A DNA stretch of 25,528 nucleotides from Chloroflexota bacterium (GCA_003476885.1 DMUR01000078.1:3177-28704), one strand, 5' to 3'; numbered from the stretch's first letter, positions 15,264-23,446 are shown. Notes: generated by a model not told the origin, from the sequence alone. Numbers and translations: made by a program.

Positions 15264-16589
15264 ATGCGCGCGCTGATCGGTCGAACGGACGGCGCCTGCC
15301 GAGGGAATCCGGGCCCAGCATCCATTGGCGTTGCTCTCTACGACGCGTCGCGTGACGGCGCCGATCACCCTTCCGCGCAGCCCGATGCCACCATCTCCGC
15401 CGCGATCGGGACAACCACGAACAACGTTGCGGAGTGGAAGGCGGTCATCTCGGCAATTGAGCTTGCCGCTGAACTCGGAGCGTCTGAACTGCAACTCTTC
15501 CTTGACAGCAAGCTCGTTGTCGAACAACTCAACGGTAGGTGGCGTGTGCGCGATGCGAAGCTCGCGCCGCTCTGCGACGAAGCGCGCGCTCGCCTCACGC
15601 GGTTTGCCGTGTGGAGCGCAGCGCATGTTCCGCGCGAGGAGAATCATCAGGCCGATGCACTTGCGAACGAAGGTCTTGATCGCGCACTCCGAGGTGGTCC
15701 CGCCTGGGTGGTGCGCCGCCCAGATGACGTTGCGCGCTCGCGAGGGGCGTCGCTGCCAGACGGCCTTGCGAGCGACGACGGTGGATCAAGTGGTTCTGCC
15801 ACCAGGCTGACACTTCTTGGAACTGGGGCCTCTCGTGGCGTGCCACGCGTCGGCTGTCGCTGCGAAGTCTGCATCTCGAAGGATGTGCGCAATCAGCGAC
15901 TTCGCAGTTCGTTGTTGATGGAGTGGCGTGATGCCGCGACCGCAACGTCGCGAGCCGTGATCATTGATCCTGGCATGGACCTTCGGCAGCAGGCGATGCG
16001 CAGCGGGATCACGCGATTGGACGGTGCGCTGATCACCCACATTCACGTCGACCACACAGGTGGCATTGATGAGCTGCGTGCGTATACCGACGCGCAGGAA
16101 GAGGTGCTCGATGTTGGCGCGGGACCTGAGACGTGCGCGGAACTCTTGCGCCGATGGGAGTACGCCTTTGACGGGCGCACTGCACCGGGTCACGGCATCC
16201 CCTCGCTGCGCCTGATGGAGGCGGTGCCGCATGTGCAACTCGGCGGACGCGCCTTTGAGGCGATCCCGCTGATTCACGGCCGTCGACCAGCGCACGGGTG
16301 GCGAAGTGGCGCGGTTGCCTATCTCACTGATGTCTCTGCCGTGTCGCCAGCGTCACGGGAGCGGCTGCTCGGCCTGGACACGCTGATCGTCTCCGCCCTT
16401 CGTGATCTGCCACACCCAACGCATCAGACGGTGGAGGAGGCACTCGCCCTGATCGCCGCGTTGGGGCCACGACTCGCAATCCTCACCCACCTTGATCACG
16501 ACCTTGACTATCAGGAGCTCTCCGCGCGTCTCCCTGACGGGGTGCTCGCCGGCTTTGATGGGCTCGTCGTGGAGGTCGCGGCGCGCTAG
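15264..16589 (+). CDS. Fusion protein: RNase HI domain plus PhnP-like metallo-beta-lactamase domain
   Basis: One 441-residue reading frame joins two nuclease or hydrolase folds. Residues 1-143 are RNase H-like with all four acidic residues: D9 (TDGACRGNPGP), E57 (NNVAEWKAV), D81 (LFLDSKLVV) and D131 (HQADALAN). A flexible linker spans about 144-180. Residues 181-441 are a metallo-beta-lactamase fold beginning LTLLGTGASRGVP, with a CRCEVC cysteine cluster (198-203) as in PhnP, the metal motif HIHVDHTGG (H259, H261, D263, H264), a later AYLTDVS Asp and LTHLDHD. RNase H should cut RNA in RNA-DNA hybrids; the MBL domain could be a cyclic phosphodiesterase or a ribonuclease. ATG 15264 starts exactly at the RNase H fold but lacks a ribosome binding site, so it probably depends on sdhB translation. 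Confidence 0.88.
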   Translation: MRALIGRTDGACRGNPGPASIGVALYDASRDGADHPSAQPDATISAAIGTTTNNVAEWKAVISAIELAAELGASELQLFLDSKLVVEQLNGRWRVRDAKLAPLCDEARARLTRFAVWSAAHVPREENHQADALANEGLDRALRGGPAWVVRRPDDVARSRGASLPDGLASDDGGSSGSATRLTLLGTGASRGVPRVGCRCEVCISKDVRNQRLRSSLLMEWRDAATATSRAVIIDPGMDLRQQAMRSGITRLDGALITHIHVDHTGGIDELRAYTDAQEEVLDVGAGPETCAELLRRWEYAFDGRTAPGHGIPSLRLMEAVPHVQLGGRAFEAIPLIHGRRPAHGWRSGAVAYLTDVSAVSPASRERLLGLDTLIVSALRDLPHPTHQTVEEALALIAALGPRLAILTHLDHDLDYQELSARLPDGVLAGFDGLVVEVAAR

Positions 16590-16592
16590 ACT
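16587..16592 (+). promoter_or_regulatory. Candidate -10 element of the rnpB promoter
   Basis: TAGACT (four of six matches to TATAAT) overlaps the TAG stop of the upstream gene and would place a start near 16599, the predicted 5' end of RNase P RNA. No good -35 box is seen, so support comes mainly from position. Confidence 0.35.
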
Positions 16593-16598
16593 CCCCCT

Positions 16599-16946
16599 CC
16601 GGCGAGATGGTCGGACGGTCGCGAGCGAGCCTTCGGGCTCGTTCGAGGAAAGTCCGGGCTCCAAGGTGTAAGGCAGCGGGTAACGCCCGTCCGCCGCGAG
16701 GCGCGGACTAGTGCCACAGAGACGAGTCCACCGCGAGCTTCGGTTCGCTGGTGGGGTGAAACGCGGCAAACTCTGCCTGGAGCAAGGTCAAATAGGAGGA
16801 CGTTTCAGCCCTTGTGGCTGGAACTGGCGCACCGCCAGGGTCCTCGGGTTGATCGCTCGAGCCACTGAGTAATCGGTGGCCTAGATGGATGGCCGTCCCT
16901 CCCGCAAGGGGGGACAGAACCCGGCTTACAGACCATCTCGCCGGCT
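16599..16946 (+). ncRNA. rnpB: RNase P RNA (class A)
   Basis: This is the catalytic RNA of RNase P, which matures tRNA 5' ends. The terminal helix P1 pairs CCGGCGAGATGGTC (16599-16612) with GACCATCTCGCCGG (16931-16944). The conserved P4 strands are GAGGAAAGTCCGGGC (16645-16659) and ACAGAACCCGGCTTAC (16914-16929). Other hallmarks are the CACAGAGACGAGTCC core, GTGAAACGCGGCAAACTC and AGATGGATGGCCGT. The P3 arm is capped by a TTCG tetraloop. Length is about 346 nt. It begins only 9 nt after the RNase H-MBL fusion gene. The 3' end is given to within a few bases. Confidence 0.95.
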
Positions 16947-17014
16947 TCACTCCTTTGCGGATCCCGACCCCCTCGACCCCCTTGCGCGCTCGCCCCTCGT
17001 GCCCTTTGCGGTCC

Positions 17015-17043
17015 TTGACAAGTGGGGGAGGTGGGGGCAGAAT
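17015..17043 (+). promoter_or_regulatory. Sigma-70 promoter of the mraZ/dcw cluster
   Basis: A perfect TTGACA (17015-17020) is separated by exactly 17 nt from CAGAAT (17038-17043, four of six). The start would be near 17050, giving a leader of about 65 nt before mraZ. This is the best promoter in the window. Its spacer is G-rich and carries two TGGGG words. Confidence 0.75.
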
Positions 17044-17077
17044 GCATAGAAGTGGTTGCAAGTGGGGTGTGGTGGGG
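17020..17077 (+). promoter_or_regulatory. Phased TGG repeats: candidate MraZ binding boxes
   Basis: TGG words begin at 17023 and 17032 inside the promoter spacer and at 17053, 17063 and 17073 just after the predicted start. The last three have an exact 10-bp period, with TGGTT, TGGGG and TGGGG separated by 5 nt. AAGTGG precedes at 17020, 17050 and 17060. MraZ in E. coli binds TGGGN repeats spaced by 5 nt upstream of its own gene, so autoregulation of the cluster is a reasonable inference. A GGTGGG/CCCACC hairpin (17071-17086) overlaps the last box. Confidence 0.6.
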
Positions 17078-17114
17078 GTACCCACCCCCGAGGGCCACGC
17101 GGAGGGGGATCAAC

Positions 17115-17543
17115 GTGTTTACTGGCGAATACCGCCATACGATCGACGGCAAGGGACGGGTCGCCGTCCCCGCGCGCTTCCGCGCCCAGCTCGACGACGG
17201 CGCCTTCGTCTCCCGTTGGCTGGATAACTGCCTTGCGATCTTCCCTCGCGCCGCATGGGACGACCTCGCCGCAAAGGTGGCGGCGCTCCCAACCGGCAAC
17301 GCGAGCGCGCGCGAGTTCGGGCGATTCCTCTTTGGCAGTGCGTTTGAAGTTGAGCTCGATGCGCAGGGACGCCTCCTCCTCCCGGCCACGTTGCGCAGCT
17401 GGAGCCAACTAGAGGGCGAAGCGATGGTGGTCGGCGCACGTGATCACGCCGAGATTTGGACGCCAACACGATGGGACGTATACCGCGGCTCAATGGAGTC
17501 GTCCGATGCGCTCGCTGCACAGCTGGAAGGGCTCGGCTTCTAA
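17115..17543 (+). CDS. mraZ: Transcriptional regulator MraZ
   Basis: DNA-binding regulator of the dcw cluster, 142 residues, the usual length. It contains two AbrB-like half-domains, each with a DxxxR core: DGKGRVAVPARFR (11-23) and DAQGRLLLPATLR (82-94). These form the DNA-contacting loops of the ring-shaped oligomer. I chose GTG 17115 because GGAGGGGG at 17101-17108 lies 6 nt upstream and MFTGEYRHTIDGKGR is the family start. The stop TAA overlaps the rsmH ATG by one base. Confidence 0.94.
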   Translation: MFTGEYRHTIDGKGRVAVPARFRAQLDDGAFVSRWLDNCLAIFPRAAWDDLAAKVAALPTGNASAREFGRFLFGSAFEVELDAQGRLLLPATLRSWSQLEGEAMVVGARDHAEIWTPTRWDVYRGSMESSDALAAQLEGLGF

Positions 17544-18517
17544 TGCACGAGGCACGTGGCGCCGCGCAGGCAGTCAGCGTGCATGAGCCCGTTCTCCTCC
17601 GCGAGACGATTGAGGCACTCGCACCACGCAGCGGCGGCGCATACATTGATGCGAATCTTGGCGGCGGCGGCCACGCTGCGGCAGTGCTTGCGGCGAGCGC
17701 TCCGAACGGAACGCTGCTCGGCATTGATGCCGATGCAACAGCGATCGCACGATCAACGGCGCGACTCTCCGAGTATGGCGCACGACTGAAGACGTTCCAC
17801 GGAAGCAGCGCGCGAATTGCTGAGGCCGCCGCGGCCGCTGGTTTTCACGGCGTCGATGGCATTCTCTTTGACCTCGGTCTCTCGTCTGATCAACTTGTCG
17901 ATCGTGAGCGTGGCTTTGGCATTCGCACGGGCGGACCGCTTGACCTTCGCTTCAACACCGGAGAGGGGGAGAGCGCAGCCGCGCTGCTTGCGCACCTGAC
18001 CGTTCCAGAACTTGCCGCACTCCTTCGTGAGTTTGGCGAAGAGCCACAGGCGGGAAAAATTGCTCGCGCGATCGTTGCGCGGCGTGCAGCTACGCCCGTC
18101 ACAACAGCGGAGGAACTTGCCGCTCTTGTGGCGGAGGTTGCCACGCGCCCAGGGAAGCCGTCGCGCATTCACCCAGCGACGCGCGTCTTCCAGGCACTTC
18201 GCATTGCGGTCAATGATGAACTTGGTGCACTCGCAACCGCGCTTGATGCCTCAATCCGCCTGCTCGCCGTTGGCGGGCGCATTGTGGTGCTCACGTATCA
18301 CTCCCTTGAAGATCGAATCGTGAAGCGAGCTTTTGCCGCCGCTGCAAAGGGCTGCATCTGCCCGCCAAAGGTTCCGCTTTGCGGGTGTGGCGTGAAGCCC
18401 TCACTGCGACTGATTACAGACAAGCCGCTCACCGCATCAGAAGAAGAGGTTACAAAAAATCCACGGAGCCGAAGTGCGAAGCTGCGCGTCGCTGAGCGTA
18501 TTGAGGTGGCGGCATGA
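17543..18517 (+). CDS. rsmH: 16S rRNA (cytosine-1402-N4)-methyltransferase RsmH
   Basis: S-adenosylmethionine-dependent methyltransferase that modifies C1402 in the decoding centre of 16S rRNA, 324 residues. Motifs in order are VHEPVLLRETIEAL near the N-terminus, the SAM loop NLGGGGHAAAVLA, LLGIDADATAI, LFDLGLSSDQLVD, and TYHSLEDRIVKRAF with NPRSRSAKLRVAER near the C-terminus. A CICPPKVPLCGCG cysteine cluster precedes the last motif. ATG 17543 overlaps the mraZ stop (TAATG). The position after mraZ is the family standard. Confidence 0.96.
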   Translation: MHEARGAAQAVSVHEPVLLRETIEALAPRSGGAYIDANLGGGGHAAAVLAASAPNGTLLGIDADATAIARSTARLSEYGARLKTFHGSSARIAEAAAAAGFHGVDGILFDLGLSSDQLVDRERGFGIRTGGPLDLRFNTGEGESAAALLAHLTVPELAALLREFGEEPQAGKIARAIVARRAATPVTTAEELAALVAEVATRPGKPSRIHPATRVFQALRIAVNDELGALATALDASIRLLAVGGRIVVLTYHSLEDRIVKRAFAAAAKGCICPPKVPLCGCGVKPSLRLITDKPLTASEEEVTKNPRSRSAKLRVAERIEVAA

Positions 18518-19056
18518 CGGCGATCGGTCGACCGCTGCGCGGTGCACAACTGATCGCTCCGATTGCGCAGCAGCGCGTCCCTGATGGACGGCTTGCTGCG
18601 GCAGCGCGACAGCGCGCCGCAATTCGGCAGGCGTTCCAGCCGCTCGCGCAGCCAAACGGCACCGGCTCAATTCGAACCAGCCCTCGTCCAGCGGCTGGCG
18701 CGGCACGTCCTCGGACAGCGATCACTGCAGGGGCGCTCCCTCGCGGCCGCATTGGCGTCTCCGCGTGGAGCGCAACGCAGCGCTCTGGTCTCTTCGGACT
18801 TCAGCTTGCGCGAGTTGTCACGGCGGGTGCGCTGGTCTTCGCGGCGCTATTCGTCGCGCTCATCCTGAGCCTTGAAGTCACCACCTCCGCCGCCCGCATT
18901 GAACGACTCAAGAATGAGCAGGCGAAGATCGTTGAGCAGATTCGGGCTGGCGAAACCGAGATGAGTCGCGTGGGGCGAGAGCCAGCCGTTCGACGTCGCG
19001 CCTTTGAGCTTGGGATTGGGCAGCTTACCGATCCGCTGATCGTGGAGGAGCGCTGA
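18514..19056 (+). CDS. ftsL: FtsL-like cell division protein
   Basis: Bitopic membrane protein of 180 residues, recognised by architecture and position rather than by strong sequence motifs. A Pro/Ala/Arg-rich cytoplasmic tail of about 95 residues, which is long for FtsL, precedes one membrane helix (about 101-121). A short coiled coil (about 124-155, RIERLKNEQAKIVEQI) and the LGI-type end RRAFELGIGQL follow. FtsL links with DivIC/FtsB-type partners and FtsI-FtsW at the septum. Its start overlaps the rsmH TGA (ATGA) and it lies directly before ftsI, exactly where ftsL is found. Confidence 0.82.
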   Translation: MTAIGRPLRGAQLIAPIAQQRVPDGRLAAAARQRAAIRQAFQPLAQPNGTGSIRTSPRPAAGAARPRTAITAGALPRGRIGVSAWSATQRSGLFGLQLARVVTAGALVFAALFVALILSLEVTTSAARIERLKNEQAKIVEQIRAGETEMSRVGREPAVRRRAFELGIGQLTDPLIVEER

Positions 19057-19057
19057 G

Positions 19058-20983
19058 ATGAGCGGTGACCCGCGAGCCGTCCGCACGGATCGCGCTGGGC
19101 GCGGCCTCGTCATTGGGATCGCCCTCGTCCTCGCGGGGGTGCTCTGCCTTGGGCGTCTGGCGCAGTGGCAACTGATTGATCGAGATCGGCTCCTCGACGT
19201 TTCTGGGAGCAGGTTGAGCCTCTCGCAAAGCGCCGAACCACTGCGCGGCACGATCATGGATCGCACCGGTTCCGTTGTGCTTGCGGCCACGGTGATGCGA
19301 TATCAGCTGATTGCCGAGACCAGTGCGCTGACAGACGTAGAGAGATCGGCGATTGAGTCGACACTCCTCGAAGTTCTCGCGCTTGACGATATTGATGCCA
19401 CACGACTTCGCGCTGGGCTTGCGGCGCGTCGTGCTTGGAGCCTCCTCCTCCCGGCCCTTGATGAGCCGGCTGCCGAAGCGGTGCGTGCCGCGTCGTCCGC
19501 AGGGCTCCTCCCTGGGATCTCACTGCGCGAAGTGCGAACGCGAGTCTACCCGCAACCTGGTGGCGCCTCTGGGACAAGCCTCGCGAGTCACATCCTTGGA
19601 TTCGTCAATGGCGCTGGAATCGGCCAATACGGAGTAGAGGAGTACTACAACGATCAACTTGGGGGGAGCGCGCAAGTCACGCGACTTGAGCGCGCGGGAG
19701 ACGGCATTGAACGACCGGTGATTGTGAGCGAGGCGCGTGAAGGCGTGGATCTTCAGCTCAGCATTGATGCAGGCCTTCAGACACTTGTGGAGCAAGAGGC
19801 AGCGGCAGCGGGCGTGGCAAATCAGGCCGAATCGGTCAGCGTGGTCATCATGGATCCCTACTCGGGTGACATCCTCTCGTCCGCGTCATGGCCTTCGTAT
19901 GATGCGAACCGCTACGGCGTCGTCGCCGCGCGCGACCCATCACGCTTTATTGATCCAGCGATCAGCAGCGTCTACGAGCCAGGATCGGTGATGAAGGCGA
20001 TCACCAGTGTGGCTGGACTTGAGAGCGGATCCTATTCGCCCTCCACCATCATTGCTGATCAGTCAGTCCTTAAACTCGACCGCGGCGTCAATGAGGTTCG
20101 CAATGCCGATCGACGCTCTAAGGGTCAGTTGACTCTCGCGGCTGCCTTCGCGCACAGTCGGAACATTGTCTTCTCAAAGATTGCGCTCTCCTTGGGGGGG
20201 AGCACGAGCGAGGCGTCACAGAGCCTCTATGGGACGTGGCTCAAGTTTGGCTTCGGTGGGAAGACAGGGATTGATCTCGCGAGCGAGAGTCAGGGCCTTG
20301 TCAACAGTCCGGACCAGCAGCGGTGGAGCGAACTCGATCTTGCGAATGCCTCTTTCGGTCAGGGCATTGGAACAACGCTGATCCAACTCGCCACCGCCTA
20401 CTCTGCGATGTTGAACGGTGGTGTCCTTGTTCGGCCGCGTGTTGTCCAGGCGGTGAACGGAGTTGAACAACCCATCATCACCAGAGGGAGGGCCACTACG
20501 CCGAGAGTATCATCGCAGATTGTCGAGATGAGCACAGGCCTTACCAAGCTGGTCCCAATCTATTACCGCCTTGCAAACATTCCGAACTACGCGTCTGGCG
20601 GGAAGAGTGGCACCGCACAGATCTGGCTGAACAAAGCGCTCAACGGCGGTGAAGCGGGTTGGGATAAGCGCCACTACAACTTCAGTTATGTCGGCTGGAT
20701 CGGCCAGACTGCGCCAGAGTACGTGATTGCCGTCTCGCTTCGACGCGTGCCACCCGTGGTGAATCGCGTGGGCACGATCCTCAACAACATCGAGTCCTAC
20801 GAACTCTTCCGTCGGGTCGCGGAGGATCTCACGGTGCTCTTCAAGATGGCCCCCGCGGCTCCTTCGTCGGGTCGCGGCATGACTTCCCCCGCCCACCGCA
20901 GGGCACCGGAACCCTCCGCTCTGGTGGGTCTGTCGGTGGGCGGGGACCCTCTTCGCGTCGAGCGAGCGACACGGCGGACATGA
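19058..20983 (+). CDS. ftsI: Septal peptidoglycan transpeptidase FtsI (PBP3-type)
   Basis: Class B penicillin-binding protein that crosslinks septal peptidoglycan, 641 residues. One membrane anchor lies at about 16-37. The pedestal/dimerisation domain begins at SQSAEPLRGTIMDRTG. The transpeptidase domain shows the nucleophile motif S310-V-M-K313 in YEPGSVMKAI, S367-R-N in AHSRNIVFSK, and K516-S-G in GGKSGTA (Ser for the more usual Thr). Residues after about 600 form a Pro/Ser/Arg-rich tail whose DNA holds a strong inverted repeat. GGAGGAG lies before ATG 19058. There is no PASTA domain. The stop overlaps murF (ATGA), leaving no room for murE. Confidence 0.95.
   Translation: MSGDPRAVRTDRAGRGLVIGIALVLAGVLCLGRLAQWQLIDRDRLLDVSGSRLSLSQSAEPLRGTIMDRTGSVVLAATVMRYQLIAETSALTDVERSAIESTLLEVLALDDIDATRLRAGLAARRAWSLLLPALDEPAAEAVRAASSAGLLPGISLREVRTRVYPQPGGASGTSLASHILGFVNGAGIGQYGVEEYYNDQLGGSAQVTRLERAGDGIERPVIVSEAREGVDLQLSIDAGLQTLVEQEAAAAGVANQAESVSVVIMDPYSGDILSSASWPSYDANRYGVVAARDPSRFIDPAISSVYEPGSVMKAITSVAGLESGSYSPSTIIADQSVLKLDRGVNEVRNADRRSKGQLTLAAAFAHSRNIVFSKIALSLGGSTSEASQSLYGTWLKFGFGGKTGIDLASESQGLVNSPDQQRWSELDLANASFGQGIGTTLIQLATAYSAMLNGGVLVRPRVVQAVNGVEQPIITRGRATTPRVSSQIVEMSTGLTKLVPIYYRLANIPNYASGGKSGTAQIWLNKALNGGEAGWDKRHYNFSYVGWIGQTAPEYVIAVSLRRVPPVVNRVGTILNNIESYELFRRVAEDLTVLFKMAPAAPSSGRGMTSPAHRRAPEPSALVGLSVGGDPLRVERATRRT
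20887..20945 (+). other. 11-bp inverted repeat in the ftsI 3' end
   Basis: CCCCGCCCACC (20887-20897) is perfectly complementary to GGTGGGCGGGG (20935-20945). The 37-nt loop holds a small AGGG/CCCT stem. It lies in the low-complexity tail of ftsI about 35 nt before the murF start and could pause transcription or act as an mRNA processing or stability element. No T run follows. Confidence 0.5.
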
Positions 20984-22473
20984 GCGTGGCTGCAGTGCGC
21001 CCCTCTCGTGTAGGCGGCTACCTCGCAACTGCGGGTGCTGAGCTCGCCACCATCACCGGCGCTGAACTGCTCGTTGACGGCACCCTCCCAGTTCGCGGAG
21101 CACTGGTGGACTCCCGACGACTCGCGGAACAGCCTGGCGCGCTCTTCCTCGCACTCCCTGGAGCACAGACGGATGGCCGCCTCCATCTCAGCGCCGCGAT
21201 CAACGCCGGCGCTCACGCGCTAATCATTCAGAGCGGAGGAGAAGGCGAGGCGGTCAGTCAAGAGATTCGGACAGCTCAGGAACGCGCGCGCGAGCGCGGC
21301 GTAAGTGTGCTCAAGACGCCTGACGGGCCTCGCGCACTGGCACAACTTGCAGCGCACTGGCGTGCTCGCTTTGACATTGAGGTAACTGGTGTCACTGGCT
21401 CCGTGGGGAAGACCACCACGAAGGAGGCGATTCGCGTGGCGCTTGGTGGTGCGGATGCACACGTTGCCGCAACACCAGGGAACGCGAACAATGAGATTGG
21501 CCTTCCGCTCGCCCTACTGAACATGCCAGACGGAACGGAGCGATTTGTGGCGGAGATGGGAATGTACGTGGGCGGAGAGATTCGGTCGCTCTGCACGCTC
21601 GCACGTCCGCGCATTGGAGTTGTCACCGCCATTGATGCGGTGCACGCGGAGCGGGCGGGTGATCTTGATGCGATCGAGGCGGCGAAGGGGGAGCTCGTTG
21701 AAGAGCTCCCAGCAGATGGGTTCGCACTACTCGCCGCTGATGATCCGCGCGTCCTCCGACTTCGTGCGCGCACGGCAGCGCACGTCATCCTCGTAGGCAA
21801 CTCGGAAGCGTCTGACATCAGAATCCTCTCCGCAGAGTTGGACCAGGTGAGCGCGCGCACGGCGGTGGTGCTCTCGATCGCTGGCGAGAAGATTGCGATT
21901 GACCTCCCCCTCTTCGGCGTGCACTTCGCCCGAGCCGCCGCGTTTGCGATCGGTGTCGCGCAGGTCTGCGGAGTCGACCTCAAGGGATCGGCTGAACGAC
22001 TCTCCACATTTGAACTCCCTGGCGGACGTACCTCTGTGCAAACGGTCGGCGGAGTCCGCATCATTGATGACTCCTATAACGCTGCACCGAGCAGCATGGC
22101 CGCGGCACTCGCAACGCTCGGAACGTCGCGCGGGGCGCGGTTTGCCGCGCTCGGCGCAATGGGGGAGCTCGGCAGCTACTCGGCAGAGGCGCACCTTGCT
22201 ATTGGGCGAGCCGCCGCGGAGAGCGGCCTCACGGCGCTGCTTGTCTTTGGGAGCGAAGCCGACGGCATTGCCGAGGGCGCCCGGAGTGCTGGCATGTCCG
22301 TCGATCAGATCGTGCGTCTCTCTGCCGATGAGGGCGGGATCGCGGCAGGTGCTGGACTGATCGCTGATCGCGCGCGCACGGGAGATACCGTCTTGATCAA
22401 GGCTTCACGCGCAGTGGCGCTTGAACGCCTGGCTGCTGCTCTTCGCGAACGTCTGAGCGGTGGTGTCGCATGA
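20980..22473 (+). CDS. murF: UDP-MurNAc-tripeptide:D-Ala-D-Ala ligase MurF
   Basis: Mur ligase that adds D-Ala-D-Ala to UDP-MurNAc-tripeptide in the cytoplasm, 497 residues. The N-terminal substrate domain contains ALVDSRRLAEQPGALFLALPG, a MurF/MurE-type uridine-binding segment. The ATP-binding loop is GVTGSVGKTTTKEAI at 137-151, followed by ATPGNANNEIGLPLALL, which is typical of MurF rather than MurE. The C-terminal domain has IIDDSYNAAPSSMAAAL. The start overlaps ftsI and the stop overlaps mraY, each by 4 bp. MurF is preferred over MurE because of the NxNNEIGLP motif and the absence of the MurE DNP(R/A)-type specificity motif. Confidence 0.93.
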   Translation: MSVAAVRPSRVGGYLATAGAELATITGAELLVDGTLPVRGALVDSRRLAEQPGALFLALPGAQTDGRLHLSAAINAGAHALIIQSGGEGEAVSQEIRTAQERARERGVSVLKTPDGPRALAQLAAHWRARFDIEVTGVTGSVGKTTTKEAIRVALGGADAHVAATPGNANNEIGLPLALLNMPDGTERFVAEMGMYVGGEIRSLCTLARPRIGVVTAIDAVHAERAGDLDAIEAAKGELVEELPADGFALLAADDPRVLRLRARTAAHVILVGNSEASDIRILSAELDQVSARTAVVLSIAGEKIAIDLPLFGVHFARAAAFAIGVAQVCGVDLKGSAERLSTFELPGGRTSVQTVGGVRIIDDSYNAAPSSMAAALATLGTSRGARFAALGAMGELGSYSAEAHLAIGRAAAESGLTALLVFGSEADGIAEGARSAGMSVDQIVRLSADEGGIAAGAGLIADRARTGDTVLIKASRAVALERLAAALRERLSGGVA

Positions 22474-23444
22474 TCGCAATCGTGCAGGCACTCGTTCTCT
22501 CATTCGCCTGCGTGGCGCTGCTGATGCCGTCATATCTTCGCCTCCTCCGCCATAGCGGATTCGGCAAGCGCGTTCGTCGCGAGTTCGGACCCGACTGGCA
22601 CATTGTAAAAGAGGGGACACCCACCATGGGGGGACTCCTTCTTGTTGGCGTGGTGATCGCGCTCGCCCTCCTGCTGGATGCGGTAGATGCATCAACCTAC
22701 GCGATCCTTCTCGCCCTCCTCGGCGTCTCACTTGTTGGTGCGTTTGATGACTGGCTCAATGCACGAACCGGGATCGGGATCTCCGCTCGGCAGAAGCTGC
22801 TCTGGCAGATTGGCGTCTCGGTGATCTCCGCGATCTATATCCAGCAGCACTTTGCCTTCGCCTCGCTCGTGGTCCCCTTTGTCGGCGAGGTACCGATCGC
22901 CCCCGCACTCTGGATCGCGGTGGCGATCGTTGCGATCGTATCCACAAGTAACGGCGTGAACCTGACCGATGGTCTTGATGGACTCTCTGGTGGCACGATG
23001 GTGTTCGCCTGGATCAGCTACATGGTGATCGCGCTCCTGAATGCGCCAGGCCAGCTGAACGTTGCCATCCTCTGCGCACTTGTTGCGGGCGCGCTGATCG
23101 GATTCCTCTGGTTCAACATCCACCCCGCCAGCGTGATCATTGGAGACTCGGGCGCCCTGGGGTTCGGCGCCGCGCTCGCGGTGACGGGACTTGTCACCGG
23201 CCACATCCTCCTCCTCCCGCTCATCGGGATCATCTTCGTTGTAGAGACGGGTTCGGTGATCTTGCAGGTGGCGAGCATGAAGCTCACCGGTCGTCGCCTC
23301 TTCCTCTTCACCCCAATCCATCATCACTTTGAGCGACTCGGATGGGCGGAGACCCAGATCACCTTCCGCTTCTGGGTGATCGGCGCGATCGGCGGGATCC
23401 TTGGGATCGTCACCTTCCTCGCCACGCGCGGCGTGGGGGTGTAG
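22470..23444 (+). CDS. mraY: Phospho-N-acetylmuramoyl-pentapeptide-transferase MraY
   Basis: Integral membrane enzyme that transfers phospho-MurNAc-pentapeptide to undecaprenyl phosphate, giving lipid I. It has 324 residues and about ten membrane helices. Family motifs are GTPTMGGLLL (49-58), the Asp pair D93-D94 in FDDWLNARTG, NLTDGLDGLSGG (164-175), GDSGALGFGA with D226, and PIHHHFE with the His triplet at 284-286. A positive GKRVRREFGPDWH loop follows the first helix. ATG 22470 overlaps the murF stop. It is closely followed by murD, 2 nt after its own stop. Confidence 0.97.
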   Translation: MIAIVQALVLSFACVALLMPSYLRLLRHSGFGKRVRREFGPDWHIVKEGTPTMGGLLLVGVVIALALLLDAVDASTYAILLALLGVSLVGAFDDWLNARTGIGISARQKLLWQIGVSVISAIYIQQHFAFASLVVPFVGEVPIAPALWIAVAIVAIVSTSNGVNLTDGLDGLSGGTMVFAWISYMVIALLNAPGQLNVAILCALVAGALIGFLWFNIHPASVIIGDSGALGFGAALAVTGLVTGHILLLPLIGIIFVVETGSVILQVASMKLTGRRLFLFTPIHHHFERLGWAETQITFRFWVIGAIGGILGIVTFLATRGVGV

Positions 23445-23446
23445 CG

